Source: Caryophanales bacterium (lineage in GTDB: Bacteria; Bacillota; Bacilli; CAJFEE01). From it: a DNA stretch of 64,000 nt. Both the position numbers and the translations under genes were made by a program. The DNA is taken from positions 1-64,000 of the forward strand of contig JAQSYP010000008.1 in the NCBI GenBank assembly GCA_029256085.1, written 5' to 3'. The notes below the pieces were generated by a model. That model did no database searches, had not been told where the DNA came from, and saw only the letters and a program-made list of their open reading frames with translations. Below are positions 38,512 to 52,655 of the stretch, one piece after another (position 1 is the stretch's first letter; each line of letters opens with the position of its first letter).

Positions 38512-39923
38512 AAGGCCTGAATGAAGAATGTGGAGTTTTCGGTATATGGGGGCATCAAGACTCAGCATTAGTAACTTATTACGGATTACACGCATTACAA
38601 CATAGAGGCCAAGAAGGTGCGGGTATTGTCGTAACTGATGGAAATGACTTAAATTCCCATAAAGGATTGGGTTTAGTTACTGAAGTATTCAGAACAGAAG
38701 AACTCGAGCATATAAAAGGAAAAGCGGCAATTGGTCATGTCAGATACGCAACTTCCGGTGGTGGCGAAGAAAAAAATGTCCAACCGTTCTTATTCAGATC
38801 TTACTCAGATTACGATGTTGCTCTAGCTCATAACGGTAATTTAGTTAATGCTAAACAACTAAAAGAAGAACTAGAGATTGAAGGTTCTATTTTTCAATCA
38901 TCGTCCGATACAGAAGTACTTGCTCATTTACTAAGAAGAAGTAAAGCAGAGTCATTTATAGAAAAAGTTAAAATGTCGTTAAATAAGCTTGAAGGTGCAT
39001 ATGCTTACTTAATTATGCGAGACAATATGTTAGTTGCAGCTTCTGACCCAAATGGACTAAGACCACTTTCGTTAGGCAAACTTGGTGAAGCTTATGTTAT
39101 CGCATCTGAAACGTGTGCTTTAGATGTAGTCGGAGCAGACTGGATACGAGACATAGACCCAGGTGAATTAGTAATTTTAAGTGATGAAGGTGTACGTTTT
39201 GAGAGGTTTTCAGAAACGTGCAATAGAGCAATGTGTGCGATGGAGTATGTTTATTTTTCTAGACCAGATAGCGTAATTGACGGAATAAACGTGCATGCTG
39301 CAAGAAAGCAAATTGGTAAGAAATTGGCAGTAGAATTTCCGGTCGCTGCTGATGTTATCATTGGTGTTCCTGATTCAAGTATTTCGGCTGCGATAGGTTA
39401 TGCAGAACAATCGAATATACCTTACGAAATTGGATTGATAAAGAATAGATATGTTGCTAGAACGTTTATTCAACCAACACAAGAACTAAGGGAACAAGGC
39501 GTGAAAATGAAGCTTTCCCCAGTTCGTTCAATCGTAGAAGGTAAGCGGGTAGTCATGGTTGATGATTCAATTGTGAGAGGTACTACGAGTAAAAGAATAG
39601 TTAACTTACTTCGTGGTGCAGGTGCAACGGAAGTTCATGTTAGAATTGGTGCTCCTCCAATTACTCACCCTTGCTTTTATGGAATTGATACTTCGACAAG
39701 AGAAGAATTAATTGCTGCAACACACTCTAAGGAAGCAATAAAAGAGTTGATTGGTGCAGATTCATTAGAGTTTGTCACAGAAAACGGACTTATTGATTCT
39801 ATAGGTAGAACGTGTATATACGGAGAAAATAGCCTATGTACGGCGTGCTTTAACGGGAAGTATCCGACTGAAGTATACGAAGAAATAAATGAAGGTAACA
39901 ACCGTTTGACAGCAAAATGCTAA
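38496..39923 (+). CDS. purF: Amidophosphoribosyltransferase PurF
   Basis: The 475-aa enzyme starts de novo synthesis by making phosphoribosylamine from PRPP and glutamine. The propeptide [11 protein letters not shown] precedes the catalytic Cys12 (CGVFGIWG). The PRPP loop reads [14 protein letters not shown]. Cysteines for the regulatory Fe-S cluster remain, including the C-terminal CTAC. The start is GTG at 38496 behind GGAAAGGGG, within the end of purL. Confidence 0.97.
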   Translation: MLAEIKGLNEECGVFGIWGHQDSALVTYYGLHALQHRGQEGAGIVVTDGNDLNSHKGLGLVTEVFRTEELEHIKGKAAIGHVRYATSGGGEEKNVQPFLFRSYSDYDVALAHNGNLVNAKQLKEELEIEGSIFQSSSDTEVLAHLLRRSKAESFIEKVKMSLNKLEGAYAYLIMRDNMLVAASDPNGLRPLSLGKLGEAYVIASETCALDVVGADWIRDIDPGELVILSDEGVRFERFSETCNRAMCAMEYVYFSRPDSVIDGINVHAARKQIGKKLAVEFPVAADVIIGVPDSSISAAIGYAEQSNIPYEIGLIKNRYVARTFIQPTQELREQGVKMKLSPVRSIVEGKRVVMVDDSIVRGTTSKRIVNLLRGAGATEVHVRIGAPPITHPCFYGIDTSTREELIAATHSKEAIKELIGADSLEFVTENGLIDSIGRTCIYGENSLCTACFNGKYPTEVYEEINEGNNRLTAKC

Positions 39924-39940
39924 TATGAGGGAGTAGAAAA

Positions 39941-40978
39941 ATGTCTTCATTTTATAAAGAAGCTGGCGTTAACATTGAGGCAGGCTACGAAGCAGTTTCA
40001 AGAATGAAAAAGCACGTCCAAAGAACGATGAGACCTGAAGTTATTGGTGGTCTTGGAGGATTCGGCGGGTTGTTTGATATATCAAAAACGAATATAAAAG
40101 AGCCGGTCTTAGTTTCAGGAACTGACGGTGTTGGTACGAAACTCATGATCGCATTTATTATGGATAAGCATGACACAATAGGGATTGATGCGGTAGCGAT
40201 GTGTGTAAATGACATCGTAGTTCAGGGGGCAGAACCTCTATTCTTCTTAGATTACATTGCGTGTGGAAAAGCAATTCCAGATAAAATTGAGAGCATTGTT
40301 AAAGGGATTTCTACAGGATGTGAAATGGCAGGATGTGCATTAATTGGTGGCGAGACAGCAGAAATGCCAGGTCTGTATAGTAATGAAGAATATGATTTAG
40401 CAGGTTTTACAGTAGGAATTGCTGAAAAGTCGAAACTAATAAACAAAAATAATATCAAAAATGGTGACGTTTTAATTGGTTTAGCTTCTAGCGGAATCCA
40501 TAGTAACGGATATTCACTCGTTAGAAAAATTTTACTTGAGGATAACAACTTAGACTTTGGTAGCAAATACGGAAATATAACTAGTACTCTAGGGGAAGAA
40601 TTGCTAACCCCTACTAGAATCTACGTAAAGCCGCTTCTGAAATTACTTGAGGAAATAGATATTCATGGTATGGCTCATATTACTGGTGGTGGTTTTTATG
40701 AAAATATTCCAAGGATGTTGCCAGATGGGTTAGGTGCTCATATTAACTACGGAACATGGTCTGTTCACCCTATTTTTAAGTTAATTCAAGAATTAGGTCA
40801 GATTCCTCAAGCAGAAATGTTTAATGTTTTTAACATGGGAATAGGAATGATTGTGGCCGTAAATGCAGCGGATGCCGATAAGGCTATACAAATCCTAACT
40901 CAAAATGGGGAAAAGGCATCTGTTATAGGCAAGGTTGTTCAACATGAGGGAGTGTCTTTCATAGGAGGAAACTTCTAA
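39941..40978 (+). CDS. purM: Phosphoribosylformylglycinamidine cyclo-ligase PurM
   Basis: The 345-aa AIR synthetase closes the imidazole ring. [34 protein letters not shown] and [14 protein letters not shown] are standard. GAGGGAG precedes the ATG; the TAATG overlap couples it to purN. Confidence 0.97.
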   Translation: MSSFYKEAGVNIEAGYEAVSRMKKHVQRTMRPEVIGGLGGFGGLFDISKTNIKEPVLVSGTDGVGTKLMIAFIMDKHDTIGIDAVAMCVNDIVVQGAEPLFFLDYIACGKAIPDKIESIVKGISTGCEMAGCALIGGETAEMPGLYSNEEYDLAGFTVGIAEKSKLINKNNIKNGDVLIGLASSGIHSNGYSLVRKILLEDNNLDFGSKYGNITSTLGEELLTPTRIYVKPLLKLLEEIDIHGMAHITGGGFYENIPRMLPDGLGAHINYGTWSVHPIFKLIQELGQIPQAEMFNVFNMGIGMIVAVNAADADKAIQILTQNGEKASVIGKVVQHEGVSFIGGNF

Positions 40979-41559
40979 TGAAAAGAATTGCAATCTTCGC
41001 TTCCGGTACTGGTTCGAATTTTGAGGAAATAGTTAAAGCTTCACGAACAGGAATCATTTCCGGAACAGTAGCCTTACTAGTATGCGATAAACCTGGAGCT
41101 CTGGTTGTTGAGAAAGCCCGAGCACTCGGAATAGACACCTTTGTTTTTAGCCCAAAGGATTATCAAAGTAAAGTAGAATTTGAGAATCACATACTAGAGA
41201 AATTAAGCTCATTTAATGTTGATTTAATCGCACTTGCAGGTTATATGAGATTAATTGGAGAAACTTTACTACGAGAATTTTCTGGTAGAATAATAAATCT
41301 CCATCCATCATTATTGCCTAAATATCCTGGGAAAGATGCTGTTGGTCAAGCTTTAGCAGCAGACGAAACAGAAACTGGTATAACAGTGCATTTTGTTGAT
41401 GAAGGTATGGACACTGGTCCAATTATAGATCAGGTGAAAATAAAGATTTATCCTAACGATAATTACGATAGTTTGGCTAAAAGAATACACGAGATTGAAC
41501 ACGAATTTTTCCCTAAAGTAATAGAGAGAGTTTTAGGAGGACTAGTTAATGGCGATTAA
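40978..41559 (+). CDS. purN: Phosphoribosylglycinamide formyltransferase PurN
   Basis: The 193-aa enzyme formylates GAR using 10-formyl-THF. It has [25 protein letters not shown], the catalytic [16 protein letters not shown] and [17 protein letters not shown]. It overlaps purH by 11 bases. Confidence 0.97.
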   Translation: MKRIAIFASGTGSNFEEIVKASRTGIISGTVALLVCDKPGALVVEKARALGIDTFVFSPKDYQSKVEFENHILEKLSSFNVDLIALAGYMRLIGETLLREFSGRIINLHPSLLPKYPGKDAVGQALAADETETGITVHFVDEGMDTGPIIDQVKIKIYPNDNYDSLAKRIHEIEHEFFPKVIERVLGGLVNGD

Positions 41560-43087
41560 AAGAGCATTAATAAGCGTATCTGATAAGAGTGGAATTTTAG
41601 AATTTGCTAAACAATTAAGAGACCTAGGTATCGATATTATTTCAACAGGTGGAACTAAGAAACTACTTGAAGAAGAAGGGGTAGCAGTTACGCAGGTTAG
41701 TGATGTAACAGGATTTCCTGAAATTCTAGATGGCAGAGTTAAAACTCTAAATCCGAAAATTCATGGGGGTCTTCTGGCTATCCGAAATAGTGAAAAACAT
41801 ATGGAACAGCTTAGAGAACACGATATTAATACAATTGATTTAGTAGTTGTTAACTTATATCCCTTTAAAGAAACTATCTCAAATAGTGGAGTTGAATGGG
41901 AAGAAGCTATAGAAAATATCGATATTGGTGGTCCTTCGATGTTACGAGCGGCTGCTAAAAATCATAATGATGTAACTGTATTAGTTGATCCAAATGATTA
42001 TTCAGAAGTAATTTCCCAAATTCAAGAAACTGGAAAAGTTTCGTTAACTACAAAACGAAAACTTGCAGCTAAAGTATTTAGACATACAGCTGCATATGAT
42101 GCATTAATTGCGGAGTACTTAACTAAAGAAGTTGGGGAAGAATCTCCAGAAAACCTTACTATTACATTTGAAAAGAAGCAAGACTTAAGATATGGAGAAA
42201 ACCCACACCAAAAGGCGTCGTTCTATCGCACGCCAATTTTCACTGGATCTTCCATAGCTTTTTCAGAGCAACTTCACGGAAAAGAACTTTCGTACAACAA
42301 TATTAATGATGCAAACGCAGCTTTAAGTATTGTAAAAGAATTTGAGCAACCAGCAGCAGTGGCTGTTAAACATATGAATCCTTGTGGGGTCGGTATTGGT
42401 GATTCGGTATTAAAGGCCTTTACAAAGGCATATGAAGCGGATCCGGTTTCGATATTTGGTGGAATTGTAGCCTTAAATAGAGAAGTTGATTTAGAAACTG
42501 CACAACTACTTAGTGAGATATTTCTAGAAATTATTATTGCGCCTTCATTTAGTTCAGAGGCTCTTGAAGTTCTAACTAAGAAAAAGAATATCCGCTTACT
42601 TACTATAGATTTCAGTAACCCATTAAGCGGTAATAAAACATATACGAGTATCCATGGTGGATTACTTACTCAAGACTACGATGCTCATAGTTTAGATAAC
42701 GCAAACATTTCTATTCCAACAGACCGTGAACCAACATCAGAGGAGTGGGAAGCGTTGAAACTTGCATGGAAGGTAGTAAAGCATGTAAAGTCGAATGCTA
42801 TCGTTCTTGCTAAGGATGGTATGACTTCAGGGGTCGGTGCTGGGCAAATGAACCGTGTTGGAGCTGCGAAAATAGCTATAGAACAAGCTGGTGAAAAGGC
42901 TCAAGGTTCTGTATTGGCGTCAGATGCATTCTTTCCTATGTCTGATACCGTTGAAGTAGCAGCATTAGCAGGTGTAACAGCTATTATTCAACCAGGTGGT
43001 TCTATCAAAGACCAAGAATCCATAGATATGGCAAATAAATACGGCATAGCAATGATATTCACAAGTATTAGACACTTCAAACACTAG
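41549..43087 (+). CDS. purH: Bifunctional AICAR formyltransferase/IMP cyclohydrolase PurH
   Basis: The 512-aa protein does the last two steps to IMP. The N-terminal cyclohydrolase has [11 protein letters not shown] and [10 protein letters not shown], and the transformylase has [11 protein letters not shown] and [12 protein letters not shown], ending RHFKH. AGGAGGACTAG precedes the ATG. Confidence 0.97.
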   Translation: MAIKRALISVSDKSGILEFAKQLRDLGIDIISTGGTKKLLEEEGVAVTQVSDVTGFPEILDGRVKTLNPKIHGGLLAIRNSEKHMEQLREHDINTIDLVVVNLYPFKETISNSGVEWEEAIENIDIGGPSMLRAAAKNHNDVTVLVDPNDYSEVISQIQETGKVSLTTKRKLAAKVFRHTAAYDALIAEYLTKEVGEESPENLTITFEKKQDLRYGENPHQKASFYRTPIFTGSSIAFSEQLHGKELSYNNINDANAALSIVKEFEQPAAVAVKHMNPCGVGIGDSVLKAFTKAYEADPVSIFGGIVALNREVDLETAQLLSEIFLEIIIAPSFSSEALEVLTKKKNIRLLTIDFSNPLSGNKTYTSIHGGLLTQDYDAHSLDNANISIPTDREPTSEEWEALKLAWKVVKHVKSNAIVLAKDGMTSGVGAGQMNRVGAAKIAIEQAGEKAQGSVLASDAFFPMSDTVEVAALAGVTAIIQPGGSIKDQESIDMANKYGIAMIFTSIRHFKH

Positions 43088-43100
43088 GAGGTATTCCGCT

Positions 43101-44366
43101 ATGAACGTGTTAATTATTGGTAGAGGCGGCAGAGAGCATGCCTTAGCTTGGAAAATCTCGCAAGATCCGAAAATTAATAATGTTTATGTTGCCCCCGGAA
43201 ATGTGGGCATGAATGGGAAAATATTAAGAATTAATATTGAGGAAAATGATATAGAGGAACTAATAGCTTTCGCAAAAAATAGTGAAGTTAGTTTAACAAT
43301 AGTTGGACCTGAAGTACCTCTAATTAATGGTATTGTAAATGATTTTCAAGATGCGGGATTAACAATTTTCGGACCAACAAAAGCAGCAGCAGAAATAGAA
43401 GGTAGTAAAGCTTTTGCGAAGGAATTAATGAAAAAGTACATGATTCCAACAGCTAGCTATGAGATATTTACTGACTATGAAAAAGTAGAAAAATATCTTG
43501 ATGTAATTTCTGCGCCAATTGTTGTGAAAGCAGATGGTTTAGCGGCTGGCAAGGGTGTCGTAGTAGCAATGTCCATCGAAGAAGCAAAGCAAGCTGCACA
43601 CGAAATGCTTAGAGAAGGCAAATTTGGTGAATCCTCTAACAGAATCGTTGTTGAGGAGTATCTTGAGGGGCAAGAATACTCACTAATGGCGTTTGTAAAT
43701 GGTGAAAATGTTTATCCGATGGTAATAGCTCAGGATCATAAGCGCGCCTACGATAATGATATGGGCCCTAACACGGGTGGGATGGGTGCATATTCACCAG
43801 TTCCTCAGATAAGTTATACTTCAATTCATTCAGCCATTGACAATGTTCTAAAGCCTGTTGCTAAAGCGATGGTACAAGAAGGCCGAAGTTTTACAGGTAT
43901 TTTATACGCTGGTTTGATAGACACAGTTAACGGGCCGAAAGTTATTGAATTCAATGCTAGATTTGGAGACCCAGAAACTGAAGTTGTAATCCCTAGATTA
44001 GAGAACGAACTGGCAGATGTAATCATAGATGTTTTACAAGGAAATGATCCAAATCTCGTTTGGTCGGATGAAGCAGTTATTGGAGTTGTTATGGCGGCTA
44101 ACGGATATCCAGATAATCCAGCAAGAGGGCATGTCATTGAAGGATTAGATGAATTAAATAAAGATACTTTTATCTTTCATGCAGGAACAGGCTATTCAGG
44201 TGGAAACTTAGTAACAAATGGCGGACGTGTACTCGTTGTTGCCAGTAAGGCTAGTAACTTAGGGCGTGCATACGAGGATGTATATAAAGAACTTTCTAAA
44301 GTAAAAAGTGATGGATTGTTTTATCGCAAAGATATCGCTCAAAAGGCGATTATCTATACAAAATAG
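43101..44366 (+). CDS. purD: Phosphoribosylamine-glycine ligase PurD
   Basis: The 421-aa ATP-grasp enzyme joins phosphoribosylamine and glycine. It starts MNVLIIGRGGREHALAWK and has KADGLAAGKGVVVA, DNDMGPNTGGMGAY and FNARFGDPETEV. Last gene of the operon; three hairpins follow. Confidence 0.97.
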   Translation: MNVLIIGRGGREHALAWKISQDPKINNVYVAPGNVGMNGKILRINIEENDIEELIAFAKNSEVSLTIVGPEVPLINGIVNDFQDAGLTIFGPTKAAAEIEGSKAFAKELMKKYMIPTASYEIFTDYEKVEKYLDVISAPIVVKADGLAAGKGVVVAMSIEEAKQAAHEMLREGKFGESSNRIVVEEYLEGQEYSLMAFVNGENVYPMVIAQDHKRAYDNDMGPNTGGMGAYSPVPQISYTSIHSAIDNVLKPVAKAMVQEGRSFTGILYAGLIDTVNGPKVIEFNARFGDPETEVVIPRLENELADVIIDVLQGNDPNLVWSDEAVIGVVMAANGYPDNPARGHVIEGLDELNKDTFIFHAGTGYSGGNLVTNGGRVLVVASKASNLGRAYEDVYKELSKVKSDGLFYRKDIAQKAIIYTK

Positions 44367-44371
44367 TGCTT

Positions 44372-44476
44372 CAATAAGTAGCCCCCCAAACTACTTATTG
44401 TCAGCTTGACGTGAGTTACGCTGAAAAAAAGAGGGTGTCACAGTAGTCTATTATGACTTCTAGGCCCCCTCTTTTT
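44372..44476 (+). terminator. Structured 3' end of the pur operon
   Basis: Three hairpins in a row: CAATAAGTAG / CTACTTATTG with the C-rich loop CCCCCCAAA (44372-44400), TCAGC / GCTGA (44401-44424), and AAAAAGAGGG / CCCTCTTTTT (about 44426-44476), the last being the intrinsic terminator. Confidence 0.8.
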
Positions 44477-44508
44477 ATAATTTTAGAAAATTTCAGTATT
44501 GAGAACTG

Positions 44509-44606
44509 GTTTTGTAATTTCTATCGAACATATTTGCGATTCTATCGAGCTAATTTACAATTCTATCGAGCAAATTTACAATTCTATCGAGCATATTGTC
44601 GAAAAA
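44509..44606 (-). repeat. 21-bp periodic array, TCGATAGAA type (4 units)
   Basis: On the minus strand TTTTTCGACA (44606 to 44597) is followed by heads at 44592, 44571, 44550 (all GCTCGATAGAA) and 44529 (GTTCGATAGAA), exactly 21 bp apart and 14 bp after the anchor start. It lies between convergent purD and the DUF2892 gene. From here to 44820 I see no gene. Confidence 0.85.
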
Positions 44607-44820
44607 CAGTTTGAAAAGCCAATTTTTATAAAAGGTTAGAATTACTCCTGTTATACTACAAAGGATAAGTTTGTTGTTATCGCCTAATTAGATTTTATTA
44701 ATTAAAATAAGAATTTCCAATACTTTTTAATTGCTATTATATAACAGAATGATATACATTATTTATATATGGATATAAATATTTTAGTAATAAAACCTCA
44801 AATTTACATATAAGAATAAA

Positions 44821-44850
44821 AATAAAAAACCTCACCAGATTAGGTGAGGT
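44821..44850 (-). terminator. Terminator of the DUF2892 gene
   Basis: On the minus strand ACCTCACC / GGTGAGGT with loop TAATCT, followed by a run of Ts. Confidence 0.85.
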
Positions 44851-44861
44851 GAATTAAATGG

Positions 44862-45113
44862 TTATGATGGATTAACAGCTTCAGTAGTATTTTGTACTGC
44901 TTCCTTTACATCATCTTTATAGCGATCAAAAATAAATGTTAGTGGGCAAAATCTAGTAATTCCTTCTCCAACTTTCATTGCAGCAACAATTGCAAACATC
45001 CACATTGCATTACTATGATTTCGCTTAGTTAATTGAGCAGTAACCCAAGCTAATAATGTAAAGCCAAATGTTAATCGAACAAGTGCATTGATTATACTAA
45101 TATTTGGTCTCAT
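44862..45113 (-). CDS. DUF2892 (YgaP-like) small membrane protein
   Basis: The 83-aa product has two predicted membrane segments (about 10-28 and 36-50) and KVGEGITRFCPLTFIF, the C-P containing motif of DUF2892. Function is unknown; the domain is found fused to rhodanese in YgaP. It is divergent from the adenine deaminase gene, with start codons about 45 bp apart. Confidence 0.8.
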   Translation of the reverse strand: MRPNISIINALVRLTFGFTLLAWVTAQLTKRNHSNAMWMFAIVAAMKVGEGITRFCPLTFIFDRYKDDVKEAVQNTTEAVNPS

Positions 45114-45159
45114 TTTTCATCATCATCCTTTTTTGTTATTTGAGAGGGGGGTAGACGTT

Positions 45160-46914
45160 ATGCCTGATTTAAGGTACCAATGGAAAAATAAAAAGTTAAT
45201 TGAACAAGTTTCAGTTCTCGATGGGAAACTCTCTCCTACAATAGTTCTTATTGGTGGGAGTATTTTCCAACCTGTACTAAGACGATGGTTAAAACAAAAT
45301 GTATGGATTTACGAAAATAGAATCGTATATGTAGGTGAAGCATTTCCTGCAAATACAAAAGATGTAGAAGTAATAGATTGTAGTAACCAGTTTTTAGTAG
45401 CAGGATATATTGAACCACATGTTCATCCTTTTCAACTTTATAATCCCCTAGCATTCGCAGAATATGCAGCTAAATCTGGTACTACAACAACATTAAACGA
45501 TAACTTAATCGTTAATTTATTTTGCAAAAATAAGAAAGCGTTTTCACTCTTGTCTCACCTAGACAAAACGCCTTATAACTTTTATTGGATGGCAAGATAC
45601 GACTCGCAATCTGAACGTTACGATGAGTATGAAATATTTTCAGATGAGAACATTCAGAATTGGTTACAACATCCAAAAGTAATTCAAGGTGGGGAGCTAA
45701 CCGGATGGCCGAGACTTTTATTAGGTGATGAAATAACCCTTCATAGATTAAAGCTAACAAAAAGTATCCGTAAAAGAATAGAGGGACATTTGCCAGGAGC
45801 TTCAGAAAGAACTTTAGCAAAAATGAAGCTTATCGGTGTCGATGGAGACCATGAGGCAATTACAAAAGAAGACATTTTAGACAGAATATTGCAAGGTTAC
45901 TATATAGCCCTGCGAAACTCATCAATACGAGAAGATTTGAGTGATTTATTAAAAGGGTTAAATGAACTTGGAATAACAAATTACGACACCTTTTTCTTAA
46001 CGAGTGACGGATCATCGCCGACATATTATAACGGTGGTGTCATTGATAAATTATTGAAAATTTGTCTGGATGCGGGTGTATCTGTAGAGGAAGCTTACAG
46101 AATGGCTACGTATAATCCAGCTTTATACTATAACATTGACCACTTACACGGAAGTATTACAACCGGCAAAATAGCAAATATCAATATACTAGAGAGTAAA
46201 AATAATCCTACGCCTGTTTCGGTTATGAGTAAGGGTAGATGGATTAAGAAAGACGGGGTAGACTTTAAATTTTCCCATAAGATAGATTGGGAAAAATATG
46301 ATTTATCACCTCTTGAAATTAACTGGGGCATTAGTATTGGTGATTTACAGTTCTCGAGCCCAATTGGATTGGTGCTTGAAGATTCAGTAATAATGAAACC
46401 ATTTACAACATACGTCGAGCAAAATGATGATGGTTTGCCAAATAACACCGACATAAATTATATCAGCTTAATTGATAGACATGGAAGATGGCGCTGCAAT
46501 GCATTCTTGAAAGGATTTTCAAAGAGTGTAGGGGGATTTGCAAGTTCATATTCTTGTACAGGGGATATAATTTTAATTGGAAAAAAGAAACAAGATATGC
46601 TGCTAGCCTTTGATCTTCTAAAGGAAAAACGCGGGGGAATGGTGTTAGTTGAAGATGGCAAGTTAGTATGTAGTATTGACTTACCGTTATCGGGTATTAT
46701 GTCAGATAAATCAATGGAAGAAATAATGGAATTGGAAAATACTATGCATCAATGTTTAGTTGACAGGGGATATCCACACCCCGACTCGATGTATTCATTG
46801 TTATGCCTTTCATCATCACACTTACCTTTCGTTAGAATCACTCCAAAGGGGATTTTGGACGTGAGAAGACGAAAAGTATTGTATCCTTCAGTCCTACGAA
46901 GTGATTCATTTTAA
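45160..46914 (+). CDS. Adenine deaminase family amidohydrolase (YerA-like)
   Basis: The 584-aa protein has the amidohydrolase fold: an N-terminal beta domain, the metal motif EPHVHPFQ, a GDHEAI segment, and TSDGSSPTYY with the catalytic aspartate, then DLPLSGIMSD in the C-terminal adenine-deaminase domain. It likely converts adenine to hypoxanthine, feeding purine salvage next to the pur operon. B. subtilis yerA has the same position. The start is the ATG at 45160 after GAGGGGGG. Substrate is inferred; YerA-type members are divergent from characterised adenine deaminase. Confidence 0.85.
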   Translation: MPDLRYQWKNKKLIEQVSVLDGKLSPTIVLIGGSIFQPVLRRWLKQNVWIYENRIVYVGEAFPANTKDVEVIDCSNQFLVAGYIEPHVHPFQLYNPLAFAEYAAKSGTTTTLNDNLIVNLFCKNKKAFSLLSHLDKTPYNFYWMARYDSQSERYDEYEIFSDENIQNWLQHPKVIQGGELTGWPRLLLGDEITLHRLKLTKSIRKRIEGHLPGASERTLAKMKLIGVDGDHEAITKEDILDRILQGYYIALRNSSIREDLSDLLKGLNELGITNYDTFFLTSDGSSPTYYNGGVIDKLLKICLDAGVSVEEAYRMATYNPALYYNIDHLHGSITTGKIANINILESKNNPTPVSVMSKGRWIKKDGVDFKFSHKIDWEKYDLSPLEINWGISIGDLQFSSPIGLVLEDSVIMKPFTTYVEQNDDGLPNNTDINYISLIDRHGRWRCNAFLKGFSKSVGGFASSYSCTGDIILIGKKKQDMLLAFDLLKEKRGGMVLVEDGKLVCSIDLPLSGIMSDKSMEEIMELENTMHQCLVDRGYPHPDSMYSLLCLSSSHLPFVRITPKGILDVRRRKVLYPSVLRSDSF

Positions 46915-46965
46915 TAGTAAAAACTAGCAATTAAATAGAGAGAATTTTTTATTGGGGGAGAGAGA

Positions 46966-47274
46966 ATGGACATAGATACTATAAGGAAAAGGGAATTGAT
47001 TCAACTTTTCGAAGGAGTAATGAACATCAATACAGCTGAAGAAATATCTATACTTTTTGAAGATCTTTGTACGAAAAATGAACTGAATTCTTTTGCTCAA
47101 AGGTTCAGTGTTGCTAAGATGTTAAAGGCAGGCTACACATATCAAAAAATCGAAAATGAGACAGGAGCCAGTACGGCAACAATTTCAAGAGTTAAAAGAG
47201 CTTTAACCGATGGAAATAATGCATTAAACAAACTAATCGAAAATGTTAATTTTAAGCAAAAGAGCGCTCAATGA
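46966..47274 (+). CDS. YerC/YecD family TrpR-related DNA-binding protein
   Basis: The 102-aa helical protein matches the YerC/YecD branch of the TrpR superfamily: LCTKNELNSFAQRFSVAKML and a helix-turn-helix YQKIENETGASTATISRVKR. It presumably regulates transcription; targets are unknown. GGGGGAGAG precedes the ATG. The terminator stem starts within its last codons. Confidence 0.88.
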   Translation: MDIDTIRKRELIQLFEGVMNINTAEEISILFEDLCTKNELNSFAQRFSVAKMLKAGYTYQKIENETGASTATISRVKRALTDGNNALNKLIENVNFKQKSAQ

Positions 47275-47288
47275 GAGTGCTCTTTTTT
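47259..47288 (+). terminator. yerC terminator
   Basis: AAAGAGC.CTC / GAG.GCTCTTT around AATGA, with seven Ts; it includes the stop codon. Confidence 0.85.
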
Positions 47289-47296
47289 TAAGCTAT

Positions 47297-47400
47297 AGAA
47301 AGTATAAACTTCTGCGCAGTTTATATTTTCCTTTCTTAACGCATAAGTGCAACTACGGCTTTGCCGTCGCTCTTAAAGGCTGGGCAATCGCCGAGTTTTC
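47297..47400. repeat. Dispersed palindrome-rich repeat, longest copy
   Basis: The element starts AGAAAGTATAA, then AACTTCTGCGCAGTTTATA (TGCGCA palindrome), CTTTCTTAACGCATAAGTG, the hairpin ACGGCTTTGCCGT, and GGCAATCGCCGAGTTTTC. The head recurs at 18289 and 60638, the tail at 18301, and AACGCATAAGTG at 57096. Confidence 0.55.
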
Positions 47401-47420
47401 TTTAAAAGTCGATATCAAGA

Positions 47421-47539
47421 TTTTTCGACAAGGTGGTGCAAAAAATCTAATACATGGTGCAGTTTTGAATAAAGTCGGTGCAAAAAGTCTGATTTGCGGT
47501 GCAATCTAAAATAAAAGCGGTGCAAAAACAAGAAAAGTT
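47421..47539 (+). repeat. 21-bp periodic array, GGTGCA type (5 units)
   Basis: Anchor TTTTTCGACA 47421-47430; heads GGTGCA at 47435, 47456, 47477, 47498 and 47519, each 21 bp apart. Two heads are followed by AAAAA(A/G)TCT. First head 14 bp after the anchor start, exactly as at 30191. It lies behind yerC, in its direction. Confidence 0.88.
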
Positions 47540-47610
47540 GTTTATAGAATCTATACTAAAAATGATATAATAATATGATGTAGAATTTTATCGAAGGGTG
47601 GTGCTATCTG

Positions 47611-48288
47611 ATGTTTAAAAGTTGGCGACACGTTTTTAAATTAGATCCAAATAAATCGATTTCAGATAGAGACCTGGAGCATATTTGCAAATCTGGAACT
47701 GATGCTATAATTATCGGTGGTAGTGATGGAGTTACAGTTGAGAATGTTAAACATTTACTAAGTAGAGTGAAAGTTTACAACCTTCCAGTTGCACTTGAAG
47801 TATCCAACACAGACATTGCCGTTTCGGGCTTTGATTTATATATGATACCGACTGTTTTAAATAGTAATAAAACCGAGTGGATACTTGGCAATCATATTGA
47901 GGCAATAAAAAAATATGGTTATTTACTAGAGTTTATTAATTATACGGTTGAAGGATATGTTGTAATTAATAAAAATTCTAAGGTTGCACAGTTAACGGAT
48001 GCAAAATGCGATATCACAGAAGAAGATATTGTTGCATATGCACAAGTATGTGAGAAAATTTTAAAACTACCAATTATGTATATAGAATATAGCGGAACTT
48101 TTGGTGATTTTAACCTGATCCGTGAAGCTGCAAGTCGCCTTAACAATACACATTTGTTCTACGGCGGAGGTATTTCTAATGGAGAACAAGCACTAGAAAT
48201 GTCCAAGTACGCTAATACTGTAGTAGTAGGTAATATAATATATGAAGATATAAAATTAGCTTTAGAAACAGTCGAATATGTTAAATGA
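47611..48288 (+). CDS. pcrB: Heptaprenylglyceryl phosphate synthase PcrB
   Basis: The 225-aa TIM-barrel enzyme joins heptaprenyl diphosphate to sn-glycerol-1-phosphate. It begins FKSWRHVFKLDPNKSISD, and has DAIIIGGSDGV and the phosphate-binding FYGGGISNGEQA near the C terminus. First gene of pcrB-pcrA-ligA-camS. GGGTGGTG precedes the ATG. Confidence 0.95.
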   Translation: MFKSWRHVFKLDPNKSISDRDLEHICKSGTDAIIIGGSDGVTVENVKHLLSRVKVYNLPVALEVSNTDIAVSGFDLYMIPTVLNSNKTEWILGNHIEAIKKYGYLLEFINYTVEGYVVINKNSKVAQLTDAKCDITEEDIVAYAQVCEKILKLPIMYIEYSGTFGDFNLIREAASRLNNTHLFYGGGISNGEQALEMSKYANTVVVGNIIYEDIKLALETVEYVK

Positions 48289-48354
48289 ATTTAAATCACA
48301 CATAAAATAGTTTATAATAAAACAGGAACATACATTCGGATAGGTGGTGTTTTG

Positions 48355-52643
<4,289 letters not shown>

Positions 52644-52655
52644 GGGTGCAAATTA

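Noticed and set aside
47243-47509. 88-codon open frame behind yerC
   Set aside because: Its end is a 7-residue repeat caused by the 21-bp array and it crosses the terminator and the palindromic repeat; no ribosome site.
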